A stretch of DNA of 64,000 nucleotides from Microbacterium sp. APC 3901 (lineage in GTDB: Bacteria; Actinomycetota; Actinomycetes; Actinomycetales; Microbacteriaceae). The position numbers and the translations under genes are program-made. The stretch spans positions 62,001 to 126,000 of the forward strand of contig NZ_JASDCU010000009.1 in NCBI RefSeq assembly GCF_030407765.1. The letters are read 5' to 3'. How positions within the stretch are numbered: position 1 is the stretch's first letter; every line of letters starts with the position of its first letter. This document shows, piece by piece, positions 44,801-54,645 of the stretch. The notes beneath the pieces are model-generated. The model was not told the origin of the DNA, did not search any database, and saw only the letters and a list, made by a program, of their open reading frames with translations.

Positions 44801-45382
44801 TCAGCTCTCGTCGGAGGCCTGCTCCTCGCGCAGTCGGGGTGTCGTCCGGCGTTCCGGACGCAGGCCTGCCTTGTCCGAATAGAAGGCGCGGATCCTGTTC
44901 ATGTCAGTCGCGACGTCACCCGTCAGCTCGAAGGTGGGGCCGAGGCCCGTGGTCATCGTGGTGCGGTCGACGAATCCGAGTGTCACCGGCATCCCGGTCT
45001 CACGCGCGATCCGGTAGAAGCCTGACTTCCAGTACTCGTTGCCCCCGCGAGTGCCGTCGGGCGTGATCACGAGACCGAAGACGCTGCCGGAGTGCACCTG
45101 CGCGACGACATCCTTGACGACTCGTGCCGGGTCGGCTCGGTCGACCGCGATGCCGCCGATACCGCGCATGATCGGCCCTCGCCAGCCCCGGAACAGGCTG
45201 CTCTTGCCGAGCCAATGCACCTCGATGTCGAGCCGCCACGCGATCGCCAGCATGAGGACGAAGTCCCAGTTCGACGTGTGCGGCGCACCGATCAGGATGG
45301 TGGGTCGCGTCGGAGTCGCCTCGGCGGTGAGGGTCCAGCGGCTGACTGCCCAGAAGAGGCGGGCGAGGAGTCGTTTGAGCAC
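44801..45382 (-). CDS. 1-acyl-sn-glycerol-3-phosphate acyltransferase-like protein
   Basis: 193 residues, PlsC/LPLAT fold. The HxxxxD motif is HTSNWD (35-40) and the substrate motif is PDGTRGG (108-114) in place of EGTRS. One N-terminal hydrophobic segment may associate it with the membrane. It may acylate lysophosphatidate or another lysolipid; the altered second motif leaves the acceptor open. Confidence 0.9.
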   Translation of the reverse strand: MLKRLLARLFWAVSRWTLTAEATPTRPTILIGAPHTSNWDFVLMLAIAWRLDIEVHWLGKSSLFRGWRGPIMRGIGGIAVDRADPARVVKDVVAQVHSGSVFGLVITPDGTRGGNEYWKSGFYRIARETGMPVTLGFVDRTTMTTGLGPTFELTGDVATDMNRIRAFYSDKAGLRPERRTTPRLREEQASDES

Positions 45383-45463
45383 TCGTCAACCGTAGAGCAG
45401 AGCTCCTGTTTATCCGCTGTCGTCCGACGAGGGCCTTTTCGCGCCATCCCGTCGACACAGGCG

Positions 45464-45469
45464 TACCAT
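45464..45469 (+). promoter_or_regulatory. -10 box (TACCAT), probable leaderless promoter
   Basis: It ends six bases before the second of two ATG codons (45476), which is taken as the start. Confidence 0.5.
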
Positions 45470-45475
45470 CGAATG

Positions 45476-45619
45476 ATGGCCAAGACACAGGACTCCGCCG
45501 AGCAGGACGCACCGACCGTGCTTCAGCCGCTGACCGGAACTCCGAACCTGCTCGACGACGCCGCTGCCGGATACTGCAGCGACGGCGTCTGCCACTTCCC
45601 TGCGCCGAAGACGCAGTAG
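45476..45619 (+). CDS. 47-residue peptide with CxxxxCH motif
   Basis: The sequence begins MAKTQDSAEQDAP and ends PAPKTQ. Its core, NLLDDAAAGYCSDGVCHFP, has two Cys separated by four residues and followed by His. The rest is polar, with no signal peptide or transmembrane helix. An ATG at 45473 is equally in frame, but the six-base -10 spacing favours 45476. Small Cys proteins of this type are often missed by gene finders. A metal-binding or thiol role is inference. It converges on the MFS gene. Confidence 0.65.
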   Translation: MAKTQDSAEQDAPTVLQPLTGTPNLLDDAAAGYCSDGVCHFPAPKTQ

Positions 45620-45647
45620 CGATCAGACGCCGCCGCAGCGGTGACGG

Positions 45648-47129
45648 TCAGTGGCCGCCGTGCATGGCGTCGGCCACATCGTCCGCAGGCTTGCGGACGA
45701 AAGCGCTGAGCGCGACGGCGGCGAGCGAGATGATCGCGGCGATGAGGAAAGCCATCCGGGCACCCGGTGCTCCGGCGGTGGCCGTGTCGAGCCCCTCGGC
45801 CTCTCCGGCGTGCAGGATCGCCGAGTAGGTCACGGTGAGGACCGCGACACCGGCTGCCCCGCCGACCTGCTGGAGGGTGTTCAGCACCGCCGAGCCGTGC
45901 GAATACAGCGAACGCGGCAGCGATCCGAGCGATGCCGAGAACAGCGGAGTGAACGACATCGCGAGCCCGACCGACATCGCGGCCTGCACGATGATCAGCA
46001 CCCACCACACGGTGTGCTCTCCGACCGTCGAGTAGTAGAACAGCGCTGCGGAGACGAGGATCGTCCCGGGGATCAAGAGCGGGCGCGTTCCTCGTGCGTC
46101 GTAGACACGACCCATGAGCGGTCCGAGAAGGCCCATCAGCACCGAACCCGGCAGCAGGATCAGGCCGGACTCGAGCGCGTTGAGCCCGGCGACGTTCTGC
46201 AGATACTGGGGAAGCAGAGTCAGCGTGCCGAACATCGACAGTGCGAGGATCGCCATGATGATGACGGCGAACGTGAAGTTGGCGGAGCGGAAGACCCGCA
46301 GATCGAGCAACGCGTCGTCGATCCGCTGCAGCACCAGCTGACGCCACACGAACAGCGCGAGAGCGACGGCACCCACGACGAGTGCGGTGACGCCGGCGGC
46401 CTCACCGGAGCCGCCTTCGCCGCCGAACTGGCTGAGACCGAACACGATGCCGCCGAAGCCGAGTGCCGCGAGCGGGATGGAGAGCACGTCGAGCGGAACC
46501 TTGCGCGTCTCGCCGAGGTTCGTCATCCACCTGACGCCGATGAAGAGCGAGATGAGGGCGATGGGCAGGATGATCGCGAACAGAGCGCGCCAGTGCAGCG
46601 TCTCGAGCACTGCTCCCGCGAGCGTCGGGCCGATCGCGGGGGCGAGCGAGATGACCAGGCCGACCCGACCCATCATGCGACCGCGCGACTGCGGCGGTAC
46701 GACGTTCATGATCGTCGTCATGAGCAGCGGCATCATGATGCCGGTGCCGGCGGCCTGGATGACGCGACCGAGCAGCAGGATCTCGAAACCGGGTGCCACG
46801 AGAGCGACGAGGGTGCCGAGGGAGAACGAGGTCATCGCGGCGATGAAGACCTGGCGCGTCGTGAACCGCTGCAGGATGAACCCTGTCGTCGGGATCACGA
46901 CGGCCATGGTCAGCATGAACGCGCTCGTCAGCCACTGGCCGAGCTCGGGCGGGATGCCCAGATCGGTGTTCAGATGGGGGATCGCGATCCCCATCGTCGT
47001 CTCATTGAGGATGGCGACGAACGCGGCGACGAGGAGAAGCCAGATCACCCGCATGTCGCTGCGGGCGATCTCGCCTCCGGCGGCAGCAGCGGGGGGCGTG
47101 GTGATCGAACCGGTGTCGACGGCAGACAT
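45648..47129 (-). CDS. DHA2-type MFS multidrug exporter
   Basis: 493 residues, about 14 transmembrane helices. The N-terminal motif D1-like LNETTMGIAIPHLNTDLG with Glu/Thr, and GRVIQAAGTGIMMPLLM (motif C-like) fit the DHA2 subfamily of drug:H+ antiporters. The C-terminus ends HGGH. Substrates are not predictable. The nearest upstream gene is the divergent ABC exporter, 173 bases away. Confidence 0.9.
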   Translation of the reverse strand: MSAVDTGSITTPPAAAAGGEIARSDMRVIWLLLVAAFVAILNETTMGIAIPHLNTDLGIPPELGQWLTSAFMLTMAVVIPTTGFILQRFTTRQVFIAAMTSFSLGTLVALVAPGFEILLLGRVIQAAGTGIMMPLLMTTIMNVVPPQSRGRMMGRVGLVISLAPAIGPTLAGAVLETLHWRALFAIILPIALISLFIGVRWMTNLGETRKVPLDVLSIPLAALGFGGIVFGLSQFGGEGGSGEAAGVTALVVGAVALALFVWRQLVLQRIDDALLDLRVFRSANFTFAVIIMAILALSMFGTLTLLPQYLQNVAGLNALESGLILLPGSVLMGLLGPLMGRVYDARGTRPLLIPGTILVSAALFYYSTVGEHTVWWVLIIVQAAMSVGLAMSFTPLFSASLGSLPRSLYSHGSAVLNTLQQVGGAAGVAVLTVTYSAILHAGEAEGLDTATAGAPGARMAFLIAAIISLAAVALSAFVRKPADDVADAMHGGH

Positions 47130-47290
47130 ACGGCCTCCTGGGCACGAGAAAAAAGAGGGGAGGGTCGCGCGAGTGCGCGGGGACCATTCAGCGTAACCAC
47201 AGCTTCGGACATTCCATTCCGGATCCGGGTGAATCCGCTCTCAGCGGATGACCAGGGAGGAGATCCGATCCCGACGTCTCCGGCGCTGAC

Positions 47291-47296
47291 TACGCT
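47291..47296 (+). promoter_or_regulatory. -10 box (TACGCT), probable leaderless promoter
   Basis: It ends six bases before the ATG at 47303. Confidence 0.5.
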
Positions 47297-47302
47297 GGCG
47301 AG

Positions 47303-49348
47303 ATGAGCATGGGTGGCGGACGCGGCGGATTCCGCGGCGTGGACGAGAGTGCGCAGCGTCGACTCAATGCCGAGGCTCCGCGGATCAGCGGTCTGGGCGC
47401 CAGGGTGGTCGCGCTCTTCCGCCCCTACCGGTGGCGCATCTTCTGGACCGGCGTGCTGGTCGTCATCGGAGCCGCGATCGCGGTGATCCCTCCGCTGATC
47501 GTCCAGCGCATCTTCGACGACGCGCTCTTCCCGGTCGACGGCGGGGGCCCGCAGCTTCAGCTCCTCGGTTGGCTCGTCGGCGGGATGGTCGCCCTGTTCC
47601 TTCTGTCGGCTGTTCTCGGCGTCGCCCAGACGTGGTTGACGTCGACGGTGGGCAACAACGTCACCGGCGACCTCCGTGTGCGCCTGTTCGAGCATCTGCA
47701 GGCGATGGAGCTCGGGTTCTTCACCCGCACGAAGACGGGGGTGATCCAGTCCCGTCTGCAGAACGACGTCGGCGGCGTCTCGGGAGTGCTGACGAACACC
47801 GTCACCAGCATCCTCGGCAATGTCGTCACGGTCATCGCGTCGCTCGTCGCGATGATCCTGATCGACTGGCGCCTCACCCTGATCGCCGTCGTGCTGATGC
47901 CGTTCCTGATCATCGTGCAACGCCGCGTCGGCCAGGTGCGTGCGCGCATCGCCGGAGAGACGCAGGAGTCCCTCTCGGAGCTCACCTCGATCACGCAGGA
48001 GACGCTGAGCGTCTCGGGCATGCTGCTCTCCAAGGCGTTCAATCGCCAGCGCACCGAATCCCAGCGCTACCAGGCCGAGAACCGCAACCAGGTGGTCCTG
48101 CAGGTGCGGCGGGCGATGAGCGGCCAGGGCTTCTTCGCCGTCGTCCAGGTGCTGATGGCGAGCGTCCCCGCCGTCATCTACCTCGTCTCGGGGTACCTGA
48201 TCGCCGGCGGCACCGGCGCGATCACCGCGGGCACGGTCGTCGCGTTCACGACCGTCCAGGCGCGTCTGCTGCAACCTCTGATGGGTCTCATGCGGGTGTC
48301 GCTCGACCTGCAGACGTCATCCGCGCTGTTCGCGCGCATCTTCGAGTACCTCGACCTCGTGCCCGAGATCCAGGACGCTCCGGATGCGATCGCGGTCGCC
48401 GAAGCACCGGGGCCGCGCGGGCGGATCGAGTTCGCGGATGTCGTCTTCCGATACCCGGATGCGGCGCCGGACGCTCGTCCCACGCTGCAGGGCGTGTCGT
48501 TCGTCGCCGAACCGGGGCAGCACGTCGCATTCGTCGGTCCGTCGGGCGCCGGCAAGACGACCGTGCTGTACCTTGCTCCGAGGCTGTATGAGGCGCATGG
48601 CGGCGCCGTGCTCTTCGCCGGTGCGGACGTGAAGACCCTCACTCAGGAGTCGATCATCGATCAGGTCGGCATCGTGTCTCAGGAGACCTACCTGTTCCAC
48701 GCCACGATCCGTGAGAACCTGCTCTACGCCCGCCCGGAGGCGACGGACGAGGAGATGATCGCGGCCTGTACCGCGGCGAACATCCACCACATCATCAGCG
48801 GGTTCGAAGACGGCTACGACACGGTGGTCGGAGAGCGGGGCTACCGCCTCTCCGGTGGCGAGAAGCAGCGCATCGCGATCGCTCGCGTGCTGCTGAAGGA
48901 CCCGCCTGTGCTTCTTCTCGACGAGGCGACCTCCGCGCTCGACACCGTATCGGAGCGCGTCGTGCAGGAGGCGTTGGACGAAGCGGCGAAGGGGCGCACG
49001 ACCCTCACGATCGCGCACCGACTCTCGACGATCATGGGTGCGGACGTCATCCACGTCGTCGAGGCCGGGCTGATCGTCGAGTCGGGTACGCATGCCGAAC
49101 TCCTCGCCCTGGGCGGTCTCTACGCCGAGCTCGCCGCGCAGCAGGTGGCCGCGTCGCGCGTGCTCGACACGGAGATGGTCATCGAGACGGCGGTCTCGGG
49201 AGGAATGCGTGCCGCACTCGTCGACCGCAGAGCCGACCGGGCGCCGGATGACTCGGCCGGGGCGGATGCGGTCGATGCGCTCACCGCTCCGGTTCCGCTG
49301 CTGGAGGTGCCTCGCGCGGACGAGCGGGTGTACCCGGCCGAGGGGTGA
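47303..49348 (+). CDS. ABC exporter, fused permease and ATPase (half-transporter)
   Basis: 681 residues: six transmembrane helices (about 45-340), then an ATP-binding domain with Walker A GPSGAGKTT (about 412), Q-loop, signature LSGGEKQR (about 515), Walker B VLLLDEATS (about 534) and an H-loop His (AHRLS). A polar C-terminal extension of about 70 residues is unusual. It likely works as a homodimer in export of lipid or drug-like compounds. No partner half-transporter is adjacent. Confidence 0.93.
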   Translation: MSMGGGRGGFRGVDESAQRRLNAEAPRISGLGARVVALFRPYRWRIFWTGVLVVIGAAIAVIPPLIVQRIFDDALFPVDGGGPQLQLLGWLVGGMVALFLLSAVLGVAQTWLTSTVGNNVTGDLRVRLFEHLQAMELGFFTRTKTGVIQSRLQNDVGGVSGVLTNTVTSILGNVVTVIASLVAMILIDWRLTLIAVVLMPFLIIVQRRVGQVRARIAGETQESLSELTSITQETLSVSGMLLSKAFNRQRTESQRYQAENRNQVVLQVRRAMSGQGFFAVVQVLMASVPAVIYLVSGYLIAGGTGAITAGTVVAFTTVQARLLQPLMGLMRVSLDLQTSSALFARIFEYLDLVPEIQDAPDAIAVAEAPGPRGRIEFADVVFRYPDAAPDARPTLQGVSFVAEPGQHVAFVGPSGAGKTTVLYLAPRLYEAHGGAVLFAGADVKTLTQESIIDQVGIVSQETYLFHATIRENLLYARPEATDEEMIAACTAANIHHIISGFEDGYDTVVGERGYRLSGGEKQRIAIARVLLKDPPVLLLDEATSALDTVSERVVQEALDEAAKGRTTLTIAHRLSTIMGADVIHVVEAGLIVESGTHAELLALGGLYAELAAQQVAASRVLDTEMVIETAVSGGMRAALVDRRADRAPDDSAGADAVDALTAPVPLLEVPRADERVYPAEG

Positions 49349-49355
49349 GGCGCGC

Positions 49356-50129
49356 TCAGTGCACCGACAGCCCGCCGTCGATGAACAACGACTGCCCCGT
49401 GACGTAGCTCGAGCCGACACCGGCGAGGAACACGGCTGCCGCCGCGAAGTCTGCGGGCAGCCCGTTGCGGCCGATCATCGTCCGGGCGGCGAGCGCCGCG
49501 ATCTGCTCCGGATCCTCCTGCAACCGCGCGTTGAGGGGGGTGAGCACGAAACCGGGCACGAGGGTGTTGCTCGTGACGCCGGTGCCGCCCCACGCCTCGG
49601 CCTCCGAGCGCATCAGCGACTCCACGGCTCCCTTCGACACCCCGTAGACGCCGCTGCCGACGAAGGCACGATGCGCCTGCTGCGAGCTGACGTGGATCAG
49701 GCGCCCGAAACCGCGATCGGCCATGCCCGTGGCATAGCGCTGTCCGAGCAGGAACGGGGCGAGCGCATTGACGGTCATCGTCGCGTCCCAGTCGTCCTCG
49801 GTGATCTCGGCGAACGGCGGACGGATGTTGATCCCGGCGGAGTTCACGAGGATGTCGGGTTCGCCGAACGGCTCGGTGGCAGCTTCGGCGAGGGCGCGGA
49901 TCCCCTCCCGAGAGCTGAGATCGCCGACGACGCCGGCCGCTCGGCATCCGGTGCGAGTCAGCTCGGCGACGGTCTCGGTGATCCGGGCATCGCCGCGCGC
50001 GACGATCACCGTGGAAGCACCAGCTCTCGCGAGTGCGGTCGCGATGCCTCGTCCGATGCCTGAGCTTCCGCCCGTGACGACCGCTGTGCGGCCCTCGAGC
50101 GAGAACAGATCAGCGAGATACTGGTTCAC
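49356..50129 (-). CDS. SDR family oxidoreductase
   Basis: 257 residues. The Rossmann motif TGGSSGIG (19-26) and the active-site triad S148, Y162, K166 (YGVSK) are complete, with NSAG at 96-99. This is a classical NAD(P)(H)-dependent short-chain dehydrogenase. AGGAG before the GTG at 50129 fixes the start; a longer frame overlaps the glycosyltransferase gene. Substrate unknown. Confidence 0.92.
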   Translation of the reverse strand: MNQYLADLFSLEGRTAVVTGGSSGIGRGIATALARAGASTVIVARGDARITETVAELTRTGCRAAGVVGDLSSREGIRALAEAATEPFGEPDILVNSAGINIRPPFAEITEDDWDATMTVNALAPFLLGQRYATGMADRGFGRLIHVSSQQAHRAFVGSGVYGVSKGAVESLMRSEAEAWGGTGVTSNTLVPGFVLTPLNARLQEDPEQIAALAARTMIGRNGLPADFAAAAVFLAGVGSSYVTGQSLFIDGGLSVH

Positions 50130-50149
50130 GGGTCTCCTGATGGCGGGGC

Positions 50150-51097
50150 TCACCACGCCAGGGCGGCGGTGAGTGCGGGATCGGGGCGGGCGTCGGAGCG
50201 CTCGGGGAGCGCGTCGATCTCGGCGACGAACGCGTCGATCTCCGCCGAATACGCCGGATCGGCGTGCGTGCGTGCGATCTCGAGCAGCGGAGGCACGTCC
50301 ATGGTGAGGATCAGCTCGAGCCGGGCCGTGACGGCGGCCCGAGCACCCACCTCATGCAGCACTCGGATTCCGCCGCGCAGCGCGTCGAGGTAGTCACGCA
50401 GCACCGGGAGCTGCGCTCGACTCTGCGTGATCGAGGTGCCGTCGGCCCGCAGACGCCAGTTCACGACGGTGTCGGGAATCACGTCGAAGCTGCGGGCGCG
50501 CGTGTACATCAGCTGCGCGACCACCTGATCTTCATAGGCCACGCCTTCGGGAAACCTGAGGCCGCTCCAGAAGTCGGTGCGGCTGATCTTCGACCATGCG
50601 ACGATGTTGGCGCTCGCGCGCGGGTGCTCCATGATCGTGGTGCGCAGCCGCGCCGGAGACGTCGCCGCCGACACCCATGGCTGCACCCGACCGGGGACAT
50701 AGCGCTCGCCGTCGAAGCGCGACCGCACGTAGGCGCCGGCGACGAAATCGCTGCCGGTGTCGGTGACGGTGCCGAGGAGGCGCTCGAGTGCCGTCGAGGT
50801 GAGCTCGTCATCGCCGTCGAGAAACCCGACGAACGGGGTGTCGACCAGGTCGAGGCCCACATTCCGTGCGGCGCCGAGTCCTCGGGACGCTTCATGCCGC
50901 AGGCTTCGGAACCGCGGATCCGACGCGGCCGCTGCGGCGAAGATCTCTCCGGTGTCGTCGACGGAGCCGTCGTCGATGAGGAGAGCGCGCCACCGGGACT
51001 CGGACTGCGAGCGCAGCGAGTCGAGTGCAGCCGGAGCGAAGGCGCCGATGTCGCGGCCGGGAACGATCAGGGTCACGATCGGGGCGGATGCGGTCAC
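50150..51097 (-). CDS. Family 2 glycosyltransferase
   Basis: 315 residues, GT-A fold. Nucleotide-sugar motifs DDGSVDDTG (about 42) and FLDGDDE (about 93, DxD-like) are visible, with SRGLGAARNVGL between. It probably adds sugar to an envelope or cell-surface acceptor. It lies 37 bases downstream of the cysteine desulfurase and may be read through from the nad operon, with no obvious link to NAD. Confidence 0.9.
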   Translation of the reverse strand: MTASAPIVTLIVPGRDIGAFAPAALDSLRSQSESRWRALLIDDGSVDDTGEIFAAAAASDPRFRSLRHEASRGLGAARNVGLDLVDTPFVGFLDGDDELTSTALERLLGTVTDTGSDFVAGAYVRSRFDGERYVPGRVQPWVSAATSPARLRTTIMEHPRASANIVAWSKISRTDFWSGLRFPEGVAYEDQVVAQLMYTRARSFDVIPDTVVNWRLRADGTSITQSRAQLPVLRDYLDALRGGIRVLHEVGARAAVTARLELILTMDVPPLLEIARTHADPAYSAEIDAFVAEIDALPERSDARPDPALTAALAW

Positions 51098-51134
51098 CAG
51101 CCGAGTCTATGGCCGCACGTGCCGCTCACGCCGT

Positions 51135-52274
51135 TCAGTGATGAGCGACGGCACGCACCGACTCGGCCACCAGCGCGGCGAGCCGCTCAGGCAGATCGGG
51201 CGGCAGCGCTTCCCGTCCGAACGTGAACCGCACGGAGGTCTGTGCGACCGCAGGGGACACGCCGCACGCAAGGAGTACATGTGAAGGCTCATCGCTTCCG
51301 GCGGCACACGCCGAGCCGCTCGACGACACGACACCCCGTCGCTCGAGCTCGAGCAGGACGGCTTCACCGCTGACCCCGGCGAACGTGAAGCTCGCCGTGC
51401 CGGGAAGCCGCGCCACCGGGTCGCCGGTGAGCGACGCCTGGGGCACGAGCGTGTGCACCGCCGCGATGAACCGTCCGGTCGACGCCCTGAGCCGAGTGCT
51501 CACCCCGTCGCGCTCGGCGTCGGCGAGCTCCAGCGCTGTGGCGAGGGCCACCGCTCCCGCGACGTTCTCGGTGCCCGAGCGGCGGCCTCGCTCCTGGCCG
51601 CCTCCGTGCATGAGGGGTTCGAGCGCGACGCGCCCCCGCACGGCGAGCGCTCCGATGCCCTTCGGCGTCCCGAGTTTGTGTCCGGCCACCGCCACCGCAT
51701 CCGCGCCGAGGTCTGCCAGTGGCAGCCATCCCGCCGACTGCACGGCGTCGACATGCAGCGGTACGCCTGCGCTTCTGGCCACTGCTGCGAGTGCGGGCAC
51801 GTCCTGGATCGTGCCGATCTCGTTGTTGGCGTGCCCGAGGGCCACCAGTGCAGTGTCGTCGCGCAGGACCTGCGACAGCGCGGATGCGGAGATCCGCCCC
51901 AGGGTGTCGACCGGGGCCGCCGTGACCTCGACGCCGTGGAAGCGGCGCAGGTAGTCGGCGGACTCGAGGATCGACTCGTGCTCGATGGGCGAGACGACCA
52001 GGTGGTGGCGGCCGCGAGCGAGGGCAGCGAGCACGATCCCCTTCACCGCGAGGTTGTTCGACTCCGTTCCGCCTGAGGTGAAGATCACGTCTCCGGAGCG
52101 CATGCCGAGAACCCGAGCGACCCGCGAGCGTGCCTCGTCGAGCGCGTTCGCGGCAGCCTCCCCGTAGGTGTGGTGGCTCGACGGGTTGCCGTACACCCCG
52201 GTGAGGAGCGGCCGCATCGCCTCGAGCACCTCCGGGCGAACCGGGGACGTCGCGGCATGGTCGAGATACAGCAT
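51135..52274 (-). CDS. Cysteine desulfurase (NifS/IscS family) in the nad operon
   Basis: 379 residues, class V aminotransferase. The PLP lysine is in VAGHKLGTPKG (about 197), and the persulfide Cys lies in SSSGSACAAGSDEPSHV (about 321), the short-loop NifS type. It starts five bases after nadC, so it most likely supplies sulfur for the 4Fe-4S cluster of NadA (as NadS-type genes do in other bacteria; inference by position). Confidence 0.93.
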   Translation of the reverse strand: MLYLDHAATSPVRPEVLEAMRPLLTGVYGNPSSHHTYGEAAANALDEARSRVARVLGMRSGDVIFTSGGTESNNLAVKGIVLAALARGRHHLVVSPIEHESILESADYLRRFHGVEVTAAPVDTLGRISASALSQVLRDDTALVALGHANNEIGTIQDVPALAAVARSAGVPLHVDAVQSAGWLPLADLGADAVAVAGHKLGTPKGIGALAVRGRVALEPLMHGGGQERGRRSGTENVAGAVALATALELADAERDGVSTRLRASTGRFIAAVHTLVPQASLTGDPVARLPGTASFTFAGVSGEAVLLELERRGVVSSSGSACAAGSDEPSHVLLACGVSPAVAQTSVRFTFGREALPPDLPERLAALVAESVRAVAHH

Positions 52275-52279
52275 TCGCG

Positions 52280-53131
52280 TCAGTCGATCCGCACGTCCAG
52301 GCCGAGGTCGAGCGCCCTCGCCGAGTGGGTCAACGCGCCGACCGAGATCACGTCGACCCCGGTCGCCGCGATCCCGGCGACCGTGTCGAGGGTCACGCCC
52401 CCCGAGGCCTCGACCTGCGCACGGTCGCCGATCAGCGCGACTCCCGCGCGCAGCTCGTCGAGCGAGAAGTTGTCGAGCAGCACAGTGTGTGCGCCGCCGT
52501 CGAGCACCGCCGGGATCTGATCGAGCCGGTCGACCTCGACGACCACGTGGGTGGTGTGGGGCAGGCGCGAGAGAGCGTCTCGCAGAGCGGGGGCGAGGTC
52601 GACGCCCGAGCGCTTCAGCACCGCGAGATGGTTGTCCTTGGCCATCACCGCGTCTGACAACGAGTGGCGGTGGTTGTGTCCGCCACCCGAGAGCACGGCG
52701 TGCCGCTCTATGGCGCGGAGTCCTGGAGTCGTCTTCCGCGTGTCCGCGATGCGTGCCGTCGTTCCCTCGACCGCGCGCACGTACGCGGCGGTGACGGTCG
52801 CGATGCCGCTCATCCGCTGCGTGAAGTTCAGCGCGATGCGCTCGGCCGTGAGGATCCCTCGGGCGGGTCCCGACACCGAGGCGAGCACGTCACCCGCAGC
52901 GAAGGCATCACCGTCACCCACGTGCACATCGATCGAGATCGTGGGATCGGTGAGGCGGAACGCCGCTGAGAACACGTCGCCTCCGCTGAAGATCCCCGCT
53001 TCACGAGCGACCAGGTCGGCGGTCGCGGTGGCATCCGAGGGCAGCAGCGTCGTGCTGGTGAGGTCGCCCCAGGGAGCGTCCTCCTCGAGCGCTGCGCCGA
53101 CGACGCGGGTGATGTGGGCGGGAGTGAGCAT
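52280..53131 (-). CDS. nadC: Nicotinate-nucleotide diphosphorylase (carboxylating), quinolinate phosphoribosyltransferase
   Basis: 283 residues. Converts quinolinate and PRPP to nicotinate mononucleotide. Motifs include EDAPWGDLTS, RIADTRKTTPGLR (Arg and Lys for quinolinate and PRPP), RHAVLSGGGHNHR and VEASGGVTLDTV. The ATG overlaps the nadB stop by one base (TGATG); earlier in-frame codons are inside nadB. Confidence 0.96.
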   Translation of the reverse strand: MLTPAHITRVVGAALEEDAPWGDLTSTTLLPSDATATADLVAREAGIFSGGDVFSAAFRLTDPTISIDVHVGDGDAFAAGDVLASVSGPARGILTAERIALNFTQRMSGIATVTAAYVRAVEGTTARIADTRKTTPGLRAIERHAVLSGGGHNHRHSLSDAVMAKDNHLAVLKRSGVDLAPALRDALSRLPHTTHVVVEVDRLDQIPAVLDGGAHTVLLDNFSLDELRAGVALIGDRAQVEASGGVTLDTVAGIAATGVDVISVGALTHSARALDLGLDVRID

Positions 53132-54645
53132 CAGACGGTCTCCAGGAGGGGTGCGGCGAGGGGATCGCGGAAGTGCGCACCGATCGAGCCGGTGCGGGCG
53201 AGAGCGGCGGATGCCGTCGCCTCGGCGAGCAGGAGCAGGTTCGCGTCTTCGCGATCGGCGACGGACGTCGGCTCGGGAGCCGCAGCGAGCCAGCGATCCA
53301 GCGTGGCCACGGCATGCCGGAGGCCGTCTTCCGAGCGCAGAAGGCCCACGTGGTCCCACATCAATCGCTGGAGTGCAGCGCGACTGAACACGGTGATGCG
53401 GGCATCCGCGTCGTCCGAGTCCGCGCCGTCTTCGTGCCTCGTGTCGTTCGCAGGATCGCTGTGCGCGACCAAGGGAGGATGCGGCCAGGGCGCGTCGAGC
53501 GCTGCCGCCGCGCGAGCGCCGAAGACGGCGCCCTCGAGCAGGGAATTGGAGGCGAGGCGATTCGCTCCGTGCACACCCGTGCGCGCGACCTCGCCCACGG
53601 CGAAGAGACGCTCGACGGACGTGCGTCCGTCGAGATCGGTGACGACGCCGCCCATGAGGTAGTGCGCTGCCGGTGTCACGGGAATCGGCTCGGACGCCCA
53701 GTCGAAACCGCGCTCACGCGTGATCCGATCGATGGTCGGGAACCGATCTGCGAGCCGGGGTCGGCTGATCATCGTCGCATCGAGCTGCACGGGGGAGCCT
53801 TGCCGTGCGGCTTGTCGGGCGATCGCCCGGGCGACGACATCCCGGGGGGCGAGTTCGCCGTCGGGGTGAGTGTCGAAGACGAATCGCCGACCGGTCGCGT
53901 CGATCAGGGTCGCACCTTCGCCGCGCACGGCTTCGGAGACGAGGAACGCGGGGCCCTCGGCCAGGATCGTCGGATGGAACTGGACGAACTCGAGGTCCGC
54001 GACCGCGGCGCCGATGCGCAGTGCGGCGGCGATGCCGTCTCCCGTGGCGCCCAGGGGGTTCGTGGTGTGGGCGTAGAGGTGACCGGCGCCGCCCGTCGCG
54101 AGGATCACCGCATCCGCTGACAGATCGGAGGCCGCGCCGTCGACCACGATGCGGATGCCACGCGCGATGCCGCCGTCGACGATCACGTCGGCGAGAAAGG
54201 CGCCCTCGACCACGGTGACCTCCGCGCGGCGGACAGCCGCCACCAGAGCCTGCGCGATCGCCGCTCCGGTGGCATCGCCGCCCGCATGGACGATGCGGGC
54301 GTGACGGTGAGCGGCCTCGCGTCCGAGCAGGAGCTCGCCGTCCGGCGACCGGTCGAATGCGACGCCTCGGGCGATCAGCTCGGCGATCCGTGCCGCGCCG
54401 TCTCGCACGAGAACCTCGACGGCGGCCGCAGCCGAGAGCCCTGCCCCCGCGGCGATCGTGTCGGCCGCGTGCTGCGCCGCCGAGTCATTGGCGCCGTAGA
54501 TCCCGGCGACGCCACCCTGTGCGTACCCCGTGCAGCCGTCGCCGATCGCGCCCTTCGTCATGACGGTGACCGAGTGCCCGGCCTCACGCGCATGCAGTGC
54601 TGCGGTCAGTCCGGCGATCCCCGATCCGACGACGATGACGTTCAT
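53131..54645 (-). CDS. nadB: L-aspartate oxidase
   Basis: 504 residues. FAD enzyme making iminoaspartate for NadA. The FAD motif VGSGIAGL (6-13), the covalent-family HAGGDATG region, FVQFHPT, and GANRLASNSLLEG near 350 are present. The ATG overlaps the nadA stop (ATGA). The longer frame upstream lies inside nadA and was rejected. Confidence 0.96.
   Translation of the reverse strand: MNVIVVGSGIAGLTAALHAREAGHSVTVMTKGAIGDGCTGYAQGGVAGIYGANDSAAQHAADTIAAGAGLSAAAAVEVLVRDGAARIAELIARGVAFDRSPDGELLLGREAAHRHARIVHAGGDATGAAIAQALVAAVRRAEVTVVEGAFLADVIVDGGIARGIRIVVDGAASDLSADAVILATGGAGHLYAHTTNPLGATGDGIAAALRIGAAVADLEFVQFHPTILAEGPAFLVSEAVRGEGATLIDATGRRFVFDTHPDGELAPRDVVARAIARQAARQGSPVQLDATMISRPRLADRFPTIDRITRERGFDWASEPIPVTPAAHYLMGGVVTDLDGRTSVERLFAVGEVARTGVHGANRLASNSLLEGAVFGARAAAALDAPWPHPPLVAHSDPANDTRHEDGADSDDADARITVFSRAALQRLMWDHVGLLRSEDGLRHAVATLDRWLAAAPEPTSVADREDANLLLLAEATASAALARTGSIGAHFRDPLAAPLLETV

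Noticed and set aside
45651..47306. A 551-codon plus-strand frame opposite the MFS exporter
   Set aside because: It is rich in Arg, Asp, Glu and His with no domain, the usual antisense reading of a high-GC membrane-protein gene.
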